From Pseudoxanthomonas suwonensis (GTDB lineage: Bacteria; Pseudomonadota; Gammaproteobacteria; Xanthomonadales; Xanthomonadaceae): a DNA stretch of 64,000 nucleotides. The notes below the pieces were generated by a model. That model had not been told where the DNA came from. It made no database searches and was given only the letters and a program-made list of their open reading frames with translations. The stretch lies in the NCBI RefSeq assembly GCF_000972865.1, contig NZ_CP011144.1, positions 3,779,118 through 3,843,117 of the forward strand, given 5' to 3'. Below are positions 29,982 through 39,077 of the stretch, in pieces; position 1 is the stretch's first letter; the number at the start of each line of letters is the position of its first letter. Both the position numbers and the translations under genes were made by a program.

Positions 29982-30467
29982 ATGCGCACGCCCATGCCTG
30001 CCGCGAACCTCTGCCTGACGGTCGCCCTCTGCCTCGCGCTGGCGGCCTGCAGGGGACCGCAACAGCCGGACGCGACCGTTCCGCCGGCCTCCGGCCCGGC
30101 CACCGAAGCGACCGTCGACGAAGCGGACGCCGCGACTGGCGACGCCGGCCTGGAAGGCGACATCATCGCCTCGACCAACGAGCCGTTCTGGCAGGCGCAG
30201 GTCTCCGGGCCGGTGCTGGTCCTGCGCGGCATCGACGGCCAGCGCGAACTGGCCGTCACCACCAGCGACACTGCCGGCGACACCCGCAGCGTGCGCGCGA
30301 CCGACGCCAGCGGCCTGGTCGAACTGACGGTCACGGCGACCGAATGCCAGGACACGATGTCCGGCGCGACGTTCCCCTACAGCGCGGTGCTGTCCATCGA
30401 CGGCGGTGGCCCGATCAACGGCTGCGCGCGTCCGGCGTCGATGCCGCCGCCCGGCGAACCGCAATAG
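29982..30467 (+). CDS. COG3650-like lipoprotein
   Basis: A 161-residue lipoprotein: signal ending LALAAC (Cys23), then a Thr/Ala/Glu-rich linker to about residue 58. The mature domain carries STNEPFWQAQV and ends with a strand containing TECQDTMSGATFPYSAV and GPINGCARP, the pattern of COG3650-type periplasmic domains ('GNEPFW ... FPY ... GC'). Function is unknown. GAGGAGACGCACC precedes the ATG. It is 64 bases downstream of the lipocalin gene. Confidence 0.75.
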   Translation: MRTPMPAANLCLTVALCLALAACRGPQQPDATVPPASGPATEATVDEADAATGDAGLEGDIIASTNEPFWQAQVSGPVLVLRGIDGQRELAVTTSDTAGDTRSVRATDASGLVELTVTATECQDTMSGATFPYSAVLSIDGGGPINGCARPASMPPPGEPQ

Positions 30468-30553
30468 GCACGGCAGGCGCAGGATCGCCGGGGCGGAACG
30501 AGTCCAGGCGCACGGGGTAGACTGCGCGCCCCTGCAGTCGAGCGGAACGATCC

Positions 30554-30889
30554 ATGGCCGACTTTCCCGCGTGCCCGCAGTGCGGGCTGGACAACACCTA
30601 CGCCGACGGCGCGTTCTGGGTCTGCCCGGACTGCGGCCACGAGTGGAGCGGCGAGGCGGCCGCCGAGGATGCGCTGGTCGTGCGCGACAGCAACGGCAAC
30701 GTGCTGGCGGCCGGCGACACCGTGGTCGTGATCAAGGACCTCAAGGTCAAGGGCTCGTCGATCCCGCTCAAGCAGGGCACGGTGATCCGCAACATCCGCC
30801 TGGTCGAGGACGACCCGGCGCACATCGAAGGCCACTCCGACAGGATCAAGGGCCTGGTGCTGAAGACCGAGTTCCTGCGCAAGGCCTGA
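30554..30889 (+). CDS. yjdM: Zinc-ribbon protein YjdM (PhnA family)
   Basis: The 111-residue product has an N-terminal zinc ribbon (CPQCGLDNTY then CPDCGHEW, Cys at about 7, 10, 24 and 27) and the C-terminal PhnA/YjdM SH3-like domain (DSNGNVLAAGDTVVVIKDL, KVKGSS, KQGTVIRNIRL). Despite the old PhnA name, the family is not phosphonoacetate hydrolase; its role is unclear. Sequence and length match the family closely. Confidence 0.93.
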   Translation: MADFPACPQCGLDNTYADGAFWVCPDCGHEWSGEAAAEDALVVRDSNGNVLAAGDTVVVIKDLKVKGSSIPLKQGTVIRNIRLVEDDPAHIEGHSDRIKGLVLKTEFLRKA

Positions 30890-30911
30890 GCGCGGCGCCG
30901 GCCTGGTCAGG

Positions 30912-31151
30912 TCAGGTCGGCGCGCGCAGCGCCAGGTTGAGCTGGTCGACCACGATCGCCCAATCGGCATCCTCGATGCGTTCCTCGCGCAGCAGCTGGG
31001 CCTGCGCCGGCGACCAGAACGGCGCCTCTTCCAGGCGGACATCCTCCGGCAACGGCGCATGGCTGGCGATGAAGCCGCGGATGCCCGCCGCATCGTTGGG
31101 CAGGCCGAGCTGGGCGAACAGCTCGGAGAACGGGTGGACGGTCGGTTCCAT
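30912..31151 (-). CDS. DUF2789 family protein
   Basis: A 79-residue soluble protein of the DUF2789 family: MEPTVHPFSELFAQLGLPND at the start, then IRGFIASHAPLPEDVRL, APFWSPAQAQLLREE and DADWAIVVDQLNLALR. Length is standard. No function is known. AGGAGCC lies upstream of the ATG. It is convergent with yjdM, 22 bases apart. Confidence 0.88.
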   Translation of the reverse strand: MEPTVHPFSELFAQLGLPNDAAGIRGFIASHAPLPEDVRLEEAPFWSPAQAQLLREERIEDADWAIVVDQLNLALRAPT

Positions 31152-31363
31152 GCGAAGGCTCCTTGGGGAAGGACGTGCCGGCCACAGGGTGGCGCGCGCG
31201 GCGTCAAGACCGGATCAGGGTGCTGCGCCGGCCGCGCCGGGGTGCCGGTCAGCCCCCCGACTTCCGTCATGGGCCCGGCGGTCGGCGGGAATGCTATCAA
31301 TCCGCACGCCCGGGAGGCGCGCACCATCCGGCAGCGCTCCCCGCATGACAGGAGAGAGCCCGC

Positions 31364-32524
31364 ATGCGTACCACCCGTCGTGACCTGATCCGGCTCGGCG
31401 CCCTGGCGGCGGCCGCGGCCGCTTTTCCCGCGCTGGCCAGTGCCGCGGCATCCACTGCGCCCATCGCCCGTGCATCCCGGCCGCTGCGCATCCTGATCCT
31501 CGGCGGCACCGGCTTCACCGGGCCGTTCCAGGTCGCCTACGCGCTGGCCCGCGGCCACCAGGTGACCCTGTTCAACCGCGGCAAGCGGCCGTCCCCGGAG
31601 TGGCCGGGCGAGGTGGAGCAGCTGCACGGCGACCGCAACAGCGGCGACCTGTCCGCGCTGCGCGGCCGCACCTGGGACGTGTGCATCGACAACCCGACCA
31701 GCCTGCCGTTCTGGGTGCGCGACGCCGGCCAGGCACTGAAGGGCAACGTCGGCCACTACCTGTTCATCTCCACCATCTCGGTCTATGCCGATGGCAGCCA
31801 GCCCGGCATTACCGAGGACGCGGCGCTGGCGCCGTACCGGGGCGCGGACGCCATGGCCGAGACCCAGCAGACGCTGATGGCCGACGTGCAGAACCTGTAC
31901 GGCCCGCTCAAGGCGCTGAGCGAGGCCGAGGCCTGGAAGCAGTTCGGCGAGCGGGTGACGGTGGTGCGTCCGGGCTACATCGTCGGCCCGCGCGACGAGA
32001 CCGACCGCTTCACCTACTGGCCGCACCGGGTCGCGCAGGGCGGCGAGGTGCTGGTGCCGGGCGACGGCAAGGATCCGATCCAGATCATCGACGGCCGCGA
32101 CCTGGGCGAATGGATGATCCGGCTGGCGGAGAACGGCAGCTTCGGCACCTTCAACGCGGTCGGTCCGCGCGAGCCGCTGCTGATGGACGCGATGCTCGAG
32201 ACCTCGCGCAAGGTGACCGGCAGCCGGGCGACCTTCACCCACGTGCCGGCGGAATTCGTGGTCGAGAACAAGCTCGACCTGCCGATCTGGGTGTACCGCG
32301 GCGATGGCCCCTATGCCGGCTACGGCCAGGTGAGCAACGCCCGCGCGGTCGGCGCCGGGCTCACCTTCCGGCCGCTGGCCACGACCGTGGCCGAAACGCT
32401 GGAATGGTTCGGCAGCCTGCCGGCCGAGCGCCAGGCCAAGCTGCGCGCCGGGATCCCGCGCGAACGCGAGGCCGAAGTGCTGAAGGCCTGGCACGCGCGG
32501 GCCGCGGCTGCGCCCGCCGCCTGA
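31364..32524 (+). CDS. Tat-exported NAD-dependent epimerase/dehydratase
   Basis: A 386-residue extended SDR-family oxidoreductase. A twin-arginine signal (TTRRDLIRLGALAAAAAAF, cleavage near 30) precedes a Rossmann fold with GGTGFTGPFQVAYALARGHQ (about 45-64), and later LFISTISVYAD and GPRDETDRFTYWPHRVAQGG. Tat export fits a cofactor-loaded enzyme that works in the periplasm. Its substrate is unknown. A second SDR with an RR-containing leader is encoded convergently at 32580-33536. Confidence 0.85.
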   Translation: MRTTRRDLIRLGALAAAAAAFPALASAAASTAPIARASRPLRILILGGTGFTGPFQVAYALARGHQVTLFNRGKRPSPEWPGEVEQLHGDRNSGDLSALRGRTWDVCIDNPTSLPFWVRDAGQALKGNVGHYLFISTISVYADGSQPGITEDAALAPYRGADAMAETQQTLMADVQNLYGPLKALSEAEAWKQFGERVTVVRPGYIVGPRDETDRFTYWPHRVAQGGEVLVPGDGKDPIQIIDGRDLGEWMIRLAENGSFGTFNAVGPREPLLMDAMLETSRKVTGSRATFTHVPAEFVVENKLDLPIWVYRGDGPYAGYGQVSNARAVGAGLTFRPLATTVAETLEWFGSLPAERQAKLRAGIPREREAEVLKAWHARAAAAPAA

Positions 32525-32579
32525 CGCCGGACGCGGCACCGGCGGCGCGCCAGGCGGCAAGGAAGCCAGGGCCCCGCGG

Positions 32580-33536
32580 TCAGGCCTTCCCGCGCACCAG
32601 GTCCGAGGAGACCTGCCACAGGCGCGCGGCCATCGCCGCGTCCCGCTGCAGCGCGCTCTGTTCGCCGGCGCGGAAGTCGGCCAGGTACTGGCCACTGACG
32701 CCGGCCATCGCCGGATGCACGGCGGCGTAGCAGGGCGTGGCCGCGCCCTGTGCGGGCGTGCGCGCGTCGTCGCGGTAGCCTTCGTCCACGTTGCGCAGGA
32801 TCGCGGTGCGCGTATGCCCGGGGCTGACGCAGTTGCTGGTCGCGCCGCTGCCGCGCAGGCGGCGCGACAGCTCGAGCGAGAACAGGCCGTTGGCCAGCTT
32901 GGAGTGGGAGTAGCCACGCGGGTACCAGCCCTCGCCGGAGAGGCGGTCGAACTGGATGCCACCCGGCGGCGCGGTGCGGTGGCTGCCGCTGCCGACCACC
33001 ACCACCCGGCCACGCGCCGCGACCACCGTGTCCAGCAGTTGCTCGACCAGCAGGAAGTGGCCGAGGTGGTTGACCACGAACTGCTTCTCCAGCCCGCCCA
33101 CGCGCTCCCAGTCGTCGAGCACGATGCCGGCGTTGCAGACCAGCGCGTCCAGCCGCGGCGCCAGCCGGCGCACCTGCGCGGCGCAGGCCCGGACCGAGTC
33201 GAAGTCGGCCAGGTCCAGCACCACCGGCGTGGCCTGGCCGCGCACGCCGGCGCAGGCGGCGCGGCCCTTCTCCGGGGAGCGGGCGGTACCGATCACGTGC
33301 GCGCCGCGCAGTGCCAGCACCCGCATCGTCTCCAGCCCGATGCCCGAATTGCAGCCGGTGACCAGTATCGTGCGGCCGCGCAGGTCCAGGCCGGCGGTGG
33401 CCTGCTCGGCGGAGATGCCCGCCGCGAGGCCGGCCGGCGGGGGCGGCACCGATGCGACGGCGGCGAAGGGCAACAGCGTCGCCAGCGGTGCGAGCGCGCC
33501 GGCCTGCAGCAGGCGGCGGCGGAACGTGTCGGGCAT
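32580..33536 (-). CDS. Exported short-chain dehydrogenase (WW-oxidoreductase type)
   Basis: A 318-residue classical SDR. The N-terminus (TFRRRLLQAGALAPLATLL) resembles a Tat leader. The cofactor site TGCNSGIGLE (about 59-68), the NAG-type motif VCNAGIVLDDWE and the catalytic region GSGSHRT and YSHSKLANGLF (Tyr and Lys) are present. The YSHSKLANG form is typical of retinol-dehydrogenase/WWOX-like SDRs. The substrate is unknown. It is convergent with the Tat-exported epimerase gene, 55 bases apart. Confidence 0.86.
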   Translation of the reverse strand: MPDTFRRRLLQAGALAPLATLLPFAAVASVPPPPAGLAAGISAEQATAGLDLRGRTILVTGCNSGIGLETMRVLALRGAHVIGTARSPEKGRAACAGVRGQATPVVLDLADFDSVRACAAQVRRLAPRLDALVCNAGIVLDDWERVGGLEKQFVVNHLGHFLLVEQLLDTVVAARGRVVVVGSGSHRTAPPGGIQFDRLSGEGWYPRGYSHSKLANGLFSLELSRRLRGSGATSNCVSPGHTRTAILRNVDEGYRDDARTPAQGAATPCYAAVHPAMAGVSGQYLADFRAGEQSALQRDAAMAARLWQVSSDLVRGKA

Positions 33537-33753
33537 CGGCAGGGTCCTGGATGGGGTAGGGATCCCCAGCCTCGCCGCAGCCGGCGTCCCGGATCAAGTC
33601 CCGACGTGTCGCGCGGGAACCGCGGCACCGGCCGTGGCGGATGAATCGCATCGAAGCGAGGGCGACCTCCGTGCGTTTTTTTCACGCCGGCTTGGCGTTC
33701 CGGCGTCATAGCTTTGTCCGCATCGCGATCCGCGATGGGACAGAGGAAACGGC

Positions 33754-34452
33754 ATGGCCACCGCCAGCGAGAAGCGCGCCCAGTTGCGCGGACTGATGAA
33801 GGGCATCGACATCGCCATGTTCACCACCCTCGGCGAGGACGGTTTCCCGGTCAGCCGCCCGCTGAGCACCCAGGATGCGGAATTCGACGGCCGCCTGCTG
33901 TGGTTCTTCGTCAGGCGTTCCAGCGCCAAGGTGGCCGAGGTCCGGCGCCATCCCAAGGTCAACGTGGCCTACGCCTCGAAGGAGAAGAACGTCTATCTGT
34001 CCGTGGCCGGCATGGCCGAGGTGGTGGATGACCAGGCGAAGATCGACGCGTTCTGGAACGACGCGCTGAAGGCCTTCTTCCCCGGCGGCCGCACCGATCC
34101 GGACCTGGTGCTGCTGCGGGTCACCGTGCACACCGTCGAGTACTGGGATGGCCCGTCGACCCTGCTGGGCAAGGCGATCGCCTTCGTGGTCGCGCGGGTG
34201 CGCAAGGACGATTCGGCGATGGGCGACAGCGGCCAGCTGCGCATGGCGCCGGTGCGCGCGCGCAAGCGGCCGGCCGGTGCCGGCGGCAAGGCCGCAACGA
34301 AGAAGGCCACGACGAAGAAGACGGCGCGGACGACCACGCGCACCGCCGGCGGGCGCAAGCTGGCTGGCGACCGCGCCGCGCCGGCGAAGAAGGCCGGCAA
34401 GGCCGCCGCGAAGAAGGCGCCGGCCCGGCGCACGGGCCGCAAGACGGGCTGA
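33754..34452 (+). CDS. PNPOx-fold general stress protein with a histone H1-like tail
   Basis: A 232-residue protein. Residues 1-160 are a split-barrel flavin-binding domain of the general stress protein 26 type (MFTTLGEDGFPVSRPLST, LWFFVRRSSAKVAEVRRHP, NVYLSVAGMAEVVDD, VHTVEYWD). The last 65 residues are a low-complexity Lys/Ala/Arg/Thr tail with ATKKATTKK and PAKKAGKAAAKKAPARR units, like the C-terminus of histone H1 or AlgP. The fusion suggests DNA or RNA association of an otherwise soluble stress protein. GAGGAAACGGC precedes the ATG. Confidence 0.88.
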   Translation: MATASEKRAQLRGLMKGIDIAMFTTLGEDGFPVSRPLSTQDAEFDGRLLWFFVRRSSAKVAEVRRHPKVNVAYASKEKNVYLSVAGMAEVVDDQAKIDAFWNDALKAFFPGGRTDPDLVLLRVTVHTVEYWDGPSTLLGKAIAFVVARVRKDDSAMGDSGQLRMAPVRARKRPAGAGGKAATKKATTKKTARTTTRTAGGRKLAGDRAAPAKKAGKAAAKKAPARRTGRKTG

Positions 34453-34533
34453 ACCGTGCCGCGGGGAAGCTTGGGCCACGGTTCATCGGCCCTCGCGCAC
34501 CCTCGGCATCGAGCGATCAGCGGGAGGACGGAC

Positions 34534-34797
34534 ATGGCGACCGGTTGGGCAGGCGATGGTGCGGTCAACGACCAGATCGACGCGACGGTGAAGGACGCGG
34601 TCGAGCGCGCGCGCCGGCAACTGCCGCAGGGTCCGGGCCTGGAGCGTTGCGAGGAGTGCGACGCGCCGATCCCGGCAGCACGGCGCAAGGCCATCCCGGG
34701 CGTGCGCCTGTGCGTGTCCTGCCAGGAAGTCCATGACGAGGAAGCGGGCTTCAGCGCCTACAACCGGCGCGGCAGCAAGGACAGCCAGCTGCGCTGA
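34534..34797 (+). CDS. DksA/TraR-type C4 zinc-finger protein (YbiI-like)
   Basis: An 87-residue small relative of DksA with the C4 zinc finger CEECDAPIPAARRKAIPGV then RLCVSCQEVHD (four Cys), and a short N-terminal helix (NDQIDATVKDAVERARRQL) instead of the long coiled coil of DksA. Such proteins may enter the RNA polymerase secondary channel, but activity is unproven. GGGAGGACGGAC precedes the ATG. It lies 81 bases after the PNPOx gene. Confidence 0.9.
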   Translation: MATGWAGDGAVNDQIDATVKDAVERARRQLPQGPGLERCEECDAPIPAARRKAIPGVRLCVSCQEVHDEEAGFSAYNRRGSKDSQLR

Positions 34798-34818
34798 GCA
34801 GGCACCCGCGGCCCCGCG

Positions 34819-35436
34819 CTAGCCCTGGGGCTTCTGCGCTTCCACCGGATCGCCCGGCGGCACCAGCCAGCGCGCCGGCACCTGCTGGCCGCGCCAGCGC
34901 CGGACGGTGCGCTGGAAGAACAGGTTGTTGGGGATCTGCAGCACGCTGCCTTCCTCGCTGGCGCCGGTGCCCACTTCCAGCAGGGTGGTGTAGATCAGGT
35001 TGATGTCGATCACCCGGCCCTTGAGCCCGGGCTTCTCGCCGTTCTCCAGCACCTCGATGTGGTCGTACAGGCGGAACGGCCGTGTGCTGAAGATCAGCAC
35101 CGTGCAGAAGATGTTGGACAGCACGCTCCAGGCGGCGAAGAAGGCCACCGCGCCGACCGCCGCGAAACCGGTGAATGCCGTCCACAGCACGGTACCGGAC
35201 ACGCCGAGCCGCTCCAGCACCAGCAGCAGCGCGGCGAACGCGATCAGGGTGGCCGATACCCGGCGCAGCACGGCGGCCATCTCCGGCGGCAGGCCGCGGC
35301 GCGACATCAGCCGGCGGACCGCCGCGCGCACCAGCCGCTGTAGCAGCCAGGCCACCAGCACGACCAGCAGCACTTCGCCGATCGGCAGCACCGTGCCGAG
35401 CCAGTCCTGGATCCAGACGGGCATACGTTCCTTCAT
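34819..35436 (-). CDS. Small MscS-family mechanosensitive channel
   Basis: A 205-residue inner-membrane protein with three predicted helices (about 15-37, 55-75, 80-110) and a cytoplasmic beta domain. The pore-helix region is GFAAVGAVAFFAAWSVLSNI and the beta domain reads FRLYDHIEVLENGE and GRVIDINLIYTTLLE, with IPNNLFFQRTVRRW near the end, all MscS family features. It lacks the large C-terminal cage of E. coli MscS (286 aa). It probably relieves hypo-osmotic pressure. Confidence 0.87.
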   Translation of the reverse strand: MKERMPVWIQDWLGTVLPIGEVLLVVLVAWLLQRLVRAAVRRLMSRRGLPPEMAAVLRRVSATLIAFAALLLVLERLGVSGTVLWTAFTGFAAVGAVAFFAAWSVLSNIFCTVLIFSTRPFRLYDHIEVLENGEKPGLKGRVIDINLIYTTLLEVGTGASEEGSVLQIPNNLFFQRTVRRWRGQQVPARWLVPPGDPVEAQKPQG

Positions 35437-35553
35437 CCGTTGCCGACCCGCATGCGGCCGCCACGGCCGCTTCCGGCTGCCATTCTAGGAGATGAACGGC
35501 GGACCCTGTTCCATTGGCGGCAAATCCGCCGGGGCGGCACTACGCGATCGGCC

Positions 35554-36672
35554 TCAGGCGCGAGGCAGGATGGCCGCGACCACCCGGTTGCGGCCGGCGT
35601 GCTTGGCCGCGTAGAGCGCGGCATCGGCTGCCTCGAGCCAATCGCGCACGCTGGCGTGGCCCGCATCGGCCGCGGCCACGCCGATGCTGACCGAACAGCG
35701 CAGGCCGGCCATGTGGGGCAGGGCGAGCGCCGCCGCCTCGACGTCGCGGCGCATGCCTTCGGCGACCGCCACGGCGTCGTCGCGGCCGGCACCGGCCAGC
35801 ACCACCGCGAACTCGTCGCCGCCGAAGCGGCCGGCGCTGTCGTGTTCGCCCAGGCGCCGGCGCAGGATCCCGGCGGCCATGCGCAGCACGTCGTCGCCGG
35901 AGGCATGGCCGTACTGGTCGTTGATGTCCTTGAAACGGTCGATGTCGACCATCAGCAACACCGCCGGCGCGGCCTCCTCGCGGTGCCGGTGCAGCGCCGC
36001 TTCGGCCTGCTGCTGCCAGTGGCGGCGTCCGGACAGGCCGGTCAGCGCATCCACCCGCTGCAGCCGGTCCAGCTCGCGGTTCTGCTCGCGGATCCGGCCG
36101 ATCAGGCGGTTGGCTGCCAGGCTCACCGCGACGGTATGGATCAGCAGCACGGGGAGGCAGGCCAGGATCACCGCCATGCTGGTCGCCGGCTGGAACGCCA
36201 GCCCGGTGGCCACGCTGCCCAGCACGGCGCCGGCGAGCATCACCGGCAGCGACTGCAGCCACAGGCGCGGGATGCCGGTGCTGATCTTGTCGACCGTGGT
36301 CAGCGTGACCAGGAGCACGCTGGGCAGCAGGTTGAAGTGCATCAGCGGCACCCACATGCCGGCCAGCGCCGAATCGAACAGCAGGTTGCGCACCTCGGCG
36401 CGGTGCGGATGCCGGCTGCGCAGCGCCAGCCACAGCGCCAGCTGCGGCCAGAGCAGGGCGGTGAAGCCCAGCCACGCCCAGGTCGCCGCCGGGGCTCCGC
36501 TTTCGTAGAGGACCGCCGCCAGCGGCAGCCCGCCCAGGCCCATGCCGAGCACGCGCAGCGGATAGACCTGGCGCGGCATGCGCGCAAGCCGTTCGGACGC
36601 GGTCGCCGACAACCCGGCGTGGGTGCCGGGCAGGGCAGAGGCGTGTTGATCCAGGGAGGCCCCGGTCGGCAT
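35554..36672 (-). CDS. MASE2-GGDEF diguanylate cyclase
   Basis: A 372-residue membrane diguanylate cyclase. The N-terminal MASE2-type region has about six hydrophobic helices (residues 35-200). The C-terminal GGDEF domain (about 210-368) has DALTGLSGRRHW, VDIDRFKDINDQYGHASGDD, GRFGGDEFAVVLAG and a SIGVA motif, all catalytic residues intact; no RxxD inhibitory site precedes GGDEF. The layout is that of E. coli DgcC (AdrA/YaiC). GGGGGAT precedes the ATG at 36672. It is the last gene of the motA-motB-TPR-S4 group, 47 bases after the S4 gene. Confidence 0.9.
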   Translation of the reverse strand: MPTGASLDQHASALPGTHAGLSATASERLARMPRQVYPLRVLGMGLGGLPLAAVLYESGAPAATWAWLGFTALLWPQLALWLALRSRHPHRAEVRNLLFDSALAGMWVPLMHFNLLPSVLLVTLTTVDKISTGIPRLWLQSLPVMLAGAVLGSVATGLAFQPATSMAVILACLPVLLIHTVAVSLAANRLIGRIREQNRELDRLQRVDALTGLSGRRHWQQQAEAALHRHREEAAPAVLLMVDIDRFKDINDQYGHASGDDVLRMAAGILRRRLGEHDSAGRFGGDEFAVVLAGAGRDDAVAVAEGMRRDVEAAALALPHMAGLRCSVSIGVAAADAGHASVRDWLEAADAALYAAKHAGRNRVVAAILPRA

Positions 36673-36719
36673 GCGGCGATCCCCCTTCGCGCAACGACCC
36701 GATGCCGGCATGATACCGG

Positions 36720-36953
36720 TCAATCCGGCACAGTGCCCGGATGGACGCGGATGCTGATCCCGTCGTACTCGACCCGCTGGCCCGCGCGGATCTTGCAGGT
36801 CTTGCGCAGCTCCACCGCGCCGTCCACCCGCACCCGGCCATCGGCCACGAGCGCCTTGCCGGCACCGCCGCTGTCGCACAGTCCGGCCAGCTTGAGCAGC
36901 TGGTTGAGTTCGACGTAATCGCCTTCCAGTTCGAAATCCAGTGCGTCCGCCAT
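36720..36953 (-). CDS. S4-domain RNA-binding protein (YbcJ-like)
   Basis: A 77-residue single S4 domain protein: DYVELNQLLKLAGLCDSGG, GKALVADGRVRVDGAVELRK, KIRAGQRVEYDG. The pattern is that of YbcJ, a small RNA-binding protein thought to interact with ribosomal or transfer RNA. It starts 8 bases after the stop of the TPR gene. Confidence 0.9.
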   Translation of the reverse strand: MADALDFELEGDYVELNQLLKLAGLCDSGGAGKALVADGRVRVDGAVELRKTCKIRAGQRVEYDGISIRVHPGTVPD

Positions 36954-36961
36954 GCGTGGCC

Positions 36962-38059
36962 TCAGTGTCCGAGATGACTGGAGGCCTGCTGCCGCCAGCG
37001 GCGCAGGTTCTCCAGCTTCTGCCGGTAGACGCTGCGGACCTGCTCGCTGCCGCCCAGCGTATAGGCACGGCCCAGTTCGCGCTGCGCGCGGGGCAGGTCC
37101 CCGGACAGGAAGTAGACCCGCGCCAGCCCGAAATGGAACGTGTGCTCTCCGTCCTGCAGCCGTATCGCGCGGCGGTAGCGGGCGACGGCGCAATCGTAGT
37201 CGCCGTTGTTCTCGCATTCCAGCGCGCGCATGAACTGGTGGAACGGATCGGAGTTCTGGACGCTGTCCAGGCGCCATTCGTAGCGCCGTTGCATGCGCAC
37301 GTCGCCGTTGCGGCGGTACAGGCCGACCAGGTTGCTGAGCGTGGCCGCATGCTGGTGGTTGCGCCGCAGCGCGGAGAAATACGCATGCTCGGCGCCGCGC
37401 ACGTCGCCTTCGCGCAGCAGCAGCACGCCCAGGTTGTTCCAGGCCGCCACGAAGTCCGGATCGTCCTCCAGCGCGGCCAGCAGCGCGGCGCGCGCACCGC
37501 CGCTGTCGCCTTCGACCAGCAACTCGGCGCCGCGGTTGTTGTGGAAATGCGCCATTGCACGGCGGTCGTCGATCCCGCGCGGGCGGTTGCGGGCGGCGAG
37601 GATGTTGGTGTCCACGTCCACCACCTGCCACTGCGTGCCGACGCGGACGCCGACGTTGACGTGGTTGGCGTTGTAGATCACCCCCTCGTCCTGGTACCAC
37701 GCCAGCACTTCGCCCACTTCCTGGACCTGCGCCTCCAGGCCGGCCTCGCGCGCCAGCGCCACGAACAGCAGGGTGAAGGACAGGCAGTTGGCCTTGCGGT
37801 CGCGATACACCTCGGCGACCGTGCGGGTGGTGCTGTTGTCGTATTCCAGGGCGAGCCCGTCGTCGCCGAAGACATAGTCGGCCAGGCGCTCCAGCCGCTG
37901 GCTGCGGGAGCCGCCGGGCGCCACCACCCGCTGCCGCACGACCTCGCGCAGTTCGCCGGGAACCGCCATGACCTGCGCTGCATCGGGCACGGCGGCCGCA
38001 GCGGTGGCCGGCACCGGCGCCAGCGCCAGTACGACGATCAATGACCAGACCTGGAGCAT
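36962..38059 (-). CDS. Secreted transglutaminase-like and TPR protein
   Basis: A 365-residue exported protein. A signal peptide (LQVWSLIVVLALAPVPATA, cleaved near 21) is followed by a transglutaminase-like domain (about 60-165) with ANCLSFTLLFVALAREAGL, a His in NANHVNVGV and an Asp in VVDVDTNIL, giving a Cys-His-Asp order. A run of tetratricopeptide repeats follows (about 170-345; AWNNLGVLLLREGDVRGAE, HFGLARVYFLSGDLPRAQRE). The substrate is unknown. It is encoded between motB and the S4 gene and likely shares the motA promoter. Confidence 0.8.
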   Translation of the reverse strand: MLQVWSLIVVLALAPVPATAAAAVPDAAQVMAVPGELREVVRQRVVAPGGSRSQRLERLADYVFGDDGLALEYDNSTTRTVAEVYRDRKANCLSFTLLFVALAREAGLEAQVQEVGEVLAWYQDEGVIYNANHVNVGVRVGTQWQVVDVDTNILAARNRPRGIDDRRAMAHFHNNRGAELLVEGDSGGARAALLAALEDDPDFVAAWNNLGVLLLREGDVRGAEHAYFSALRRNHQHAATLSNLVGLYRRNGDVRMQRRYEWRLDSVQNSDPFHQFMRALECENNGDYDCAVARYRRAIRLQDGEHTFHFGLARVYFLSGDLPRAQRELGRAYTLGGSEQVRSVYRQKLENLRRWRQQASSHLGH

Positions 38060-38102
38060 GGCACCCTCCCGGATGGACCACGGTGCCGCCAGTCTATGCC
38101 TT

Positions 38103-39071
38103 TCAGTCGTGGCCGGCGTGGAGCGGGGCGGGGAAGGCCGGCGCGACGGCCACCGTCGCTGGCGCGGCGTCCGGCAGCGGTGGCGGCACGCTGGCGAGTG
38201 CGTCGGGTGCGGCATCGGCGGCGCGGTTCAGGACCACCAGGCTGATCCTGCGGTTGATCGGCGCACGCGGATCGTCGCGGTCGAACGGCACCGACGAGGC
38301 CAGCCCGACCACGCGCGCGATCCGTGCCTCGTCCAGGCCGCCTTCGAGCAGGGCGCGGCGGGCGGCGTTGGCACGGTCGCTCGACAGCTCCCAGTTGCCG
38401 TACCCGCGCGGGGCCTGGAACGGGGTCTCGTCGGTATGCCCGGCCAGCGCGATCCGGTGCGGGGTATCGGTCAGCAGCGCGCCCAGCTCGTGCATGACCT
38501 CGGCGGTGTAGTCCTTCATCCGCGCGCTGCCCAGGTCGAACATCGGCCGGTTCAGCCGGTCGACGATCTGGATGCGCAGCCCCTCGGGGGTGAGGTCGAT
38601 CAGCAGCTGGTCCTTGAACGGCGCCAGCGCCAGGCTCTTTTCGATCGCCGCCTCCAGGTCCCGGCGCAGCTCGTCGAGCTGCCGGCGGTCTTCGGCCGCC
38701 GCCGCGCGCGCCGCTTCCTCGCTGGGAATACGGCTGCGGGTGGCCTCGCCGGGATCGCCGACCTTCGGCCCGATGCCGCCGGGCATCGACAGCGCGTTGG
38801 CGGTGGGGATCAGCTTGTCGGACGCACCGCCGGGACCGAGCGAACTGGAGCCCGGGATCGCGGCCGAGCCCTCCACCGCGCTGGGGTTCTTGAAGTACTC
38901 CGACACCGCCGCCTTCTGTTCCTTGCTGGCGATGCCGACCAGCCACATCACCAGGAAGAACGCCATCATCGCGGTGACGAAGTCGGCGTAGGCCACCTTC
39001 CAGGCGCCGCCATGGTGGCCGCCGGCGACCTTCTTGACCCGGCGGATGATGATCGGCTGCTTCTGCTCCAT
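38103..39071 (-). CDS. motB: Flagellar stator protein MotB
   Basis: MotB pairs with MotA to form the proton-driven stator. The 322-residue product has one membrane helix with the proton-binding Asp30 in AYADFVTAMMAFFLVMWLVG, a plug/linker region and an OmpA-type peptidoglycan-binding domain (about 150-290; LTPEGLRIQIVD, IALAGHTDETPF, YGNWELSSDRANAARRAL). A Pro/Ala-rich tail ends it. It follows motA by 6 bases. Confidence 0.95.
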   Translation of the reverse strand: MEQKQPIIIRRVKKVAGGHHGGAWKVAYADFVTAMMAFFLVMWLVGIASKEQKAAVSEYFKNPSAVEGSAAIPGSSSLGPGGASDKLIPTANALSMPGGIGPKVGDPGEATRSRIPSEEAARAAAAEDRRQLDELRRDLEAAIEKSLALAPFKDQLLIDLTPEGLRIQIVDRLNRPMFDLGSARMKDYTAEVMHELGALLTDTPHRIALAGHTDETPFQAPRGYGNWELSSDRANAARRALLEGGLDEARIARVVGLASSVPFDRDDPRAPINRRISLVVLNRAADAAPDALASVPPPLPDAAPATVAVAPAFPAPLHAGHD

Positions 39072-39077
39072 GGCCGG

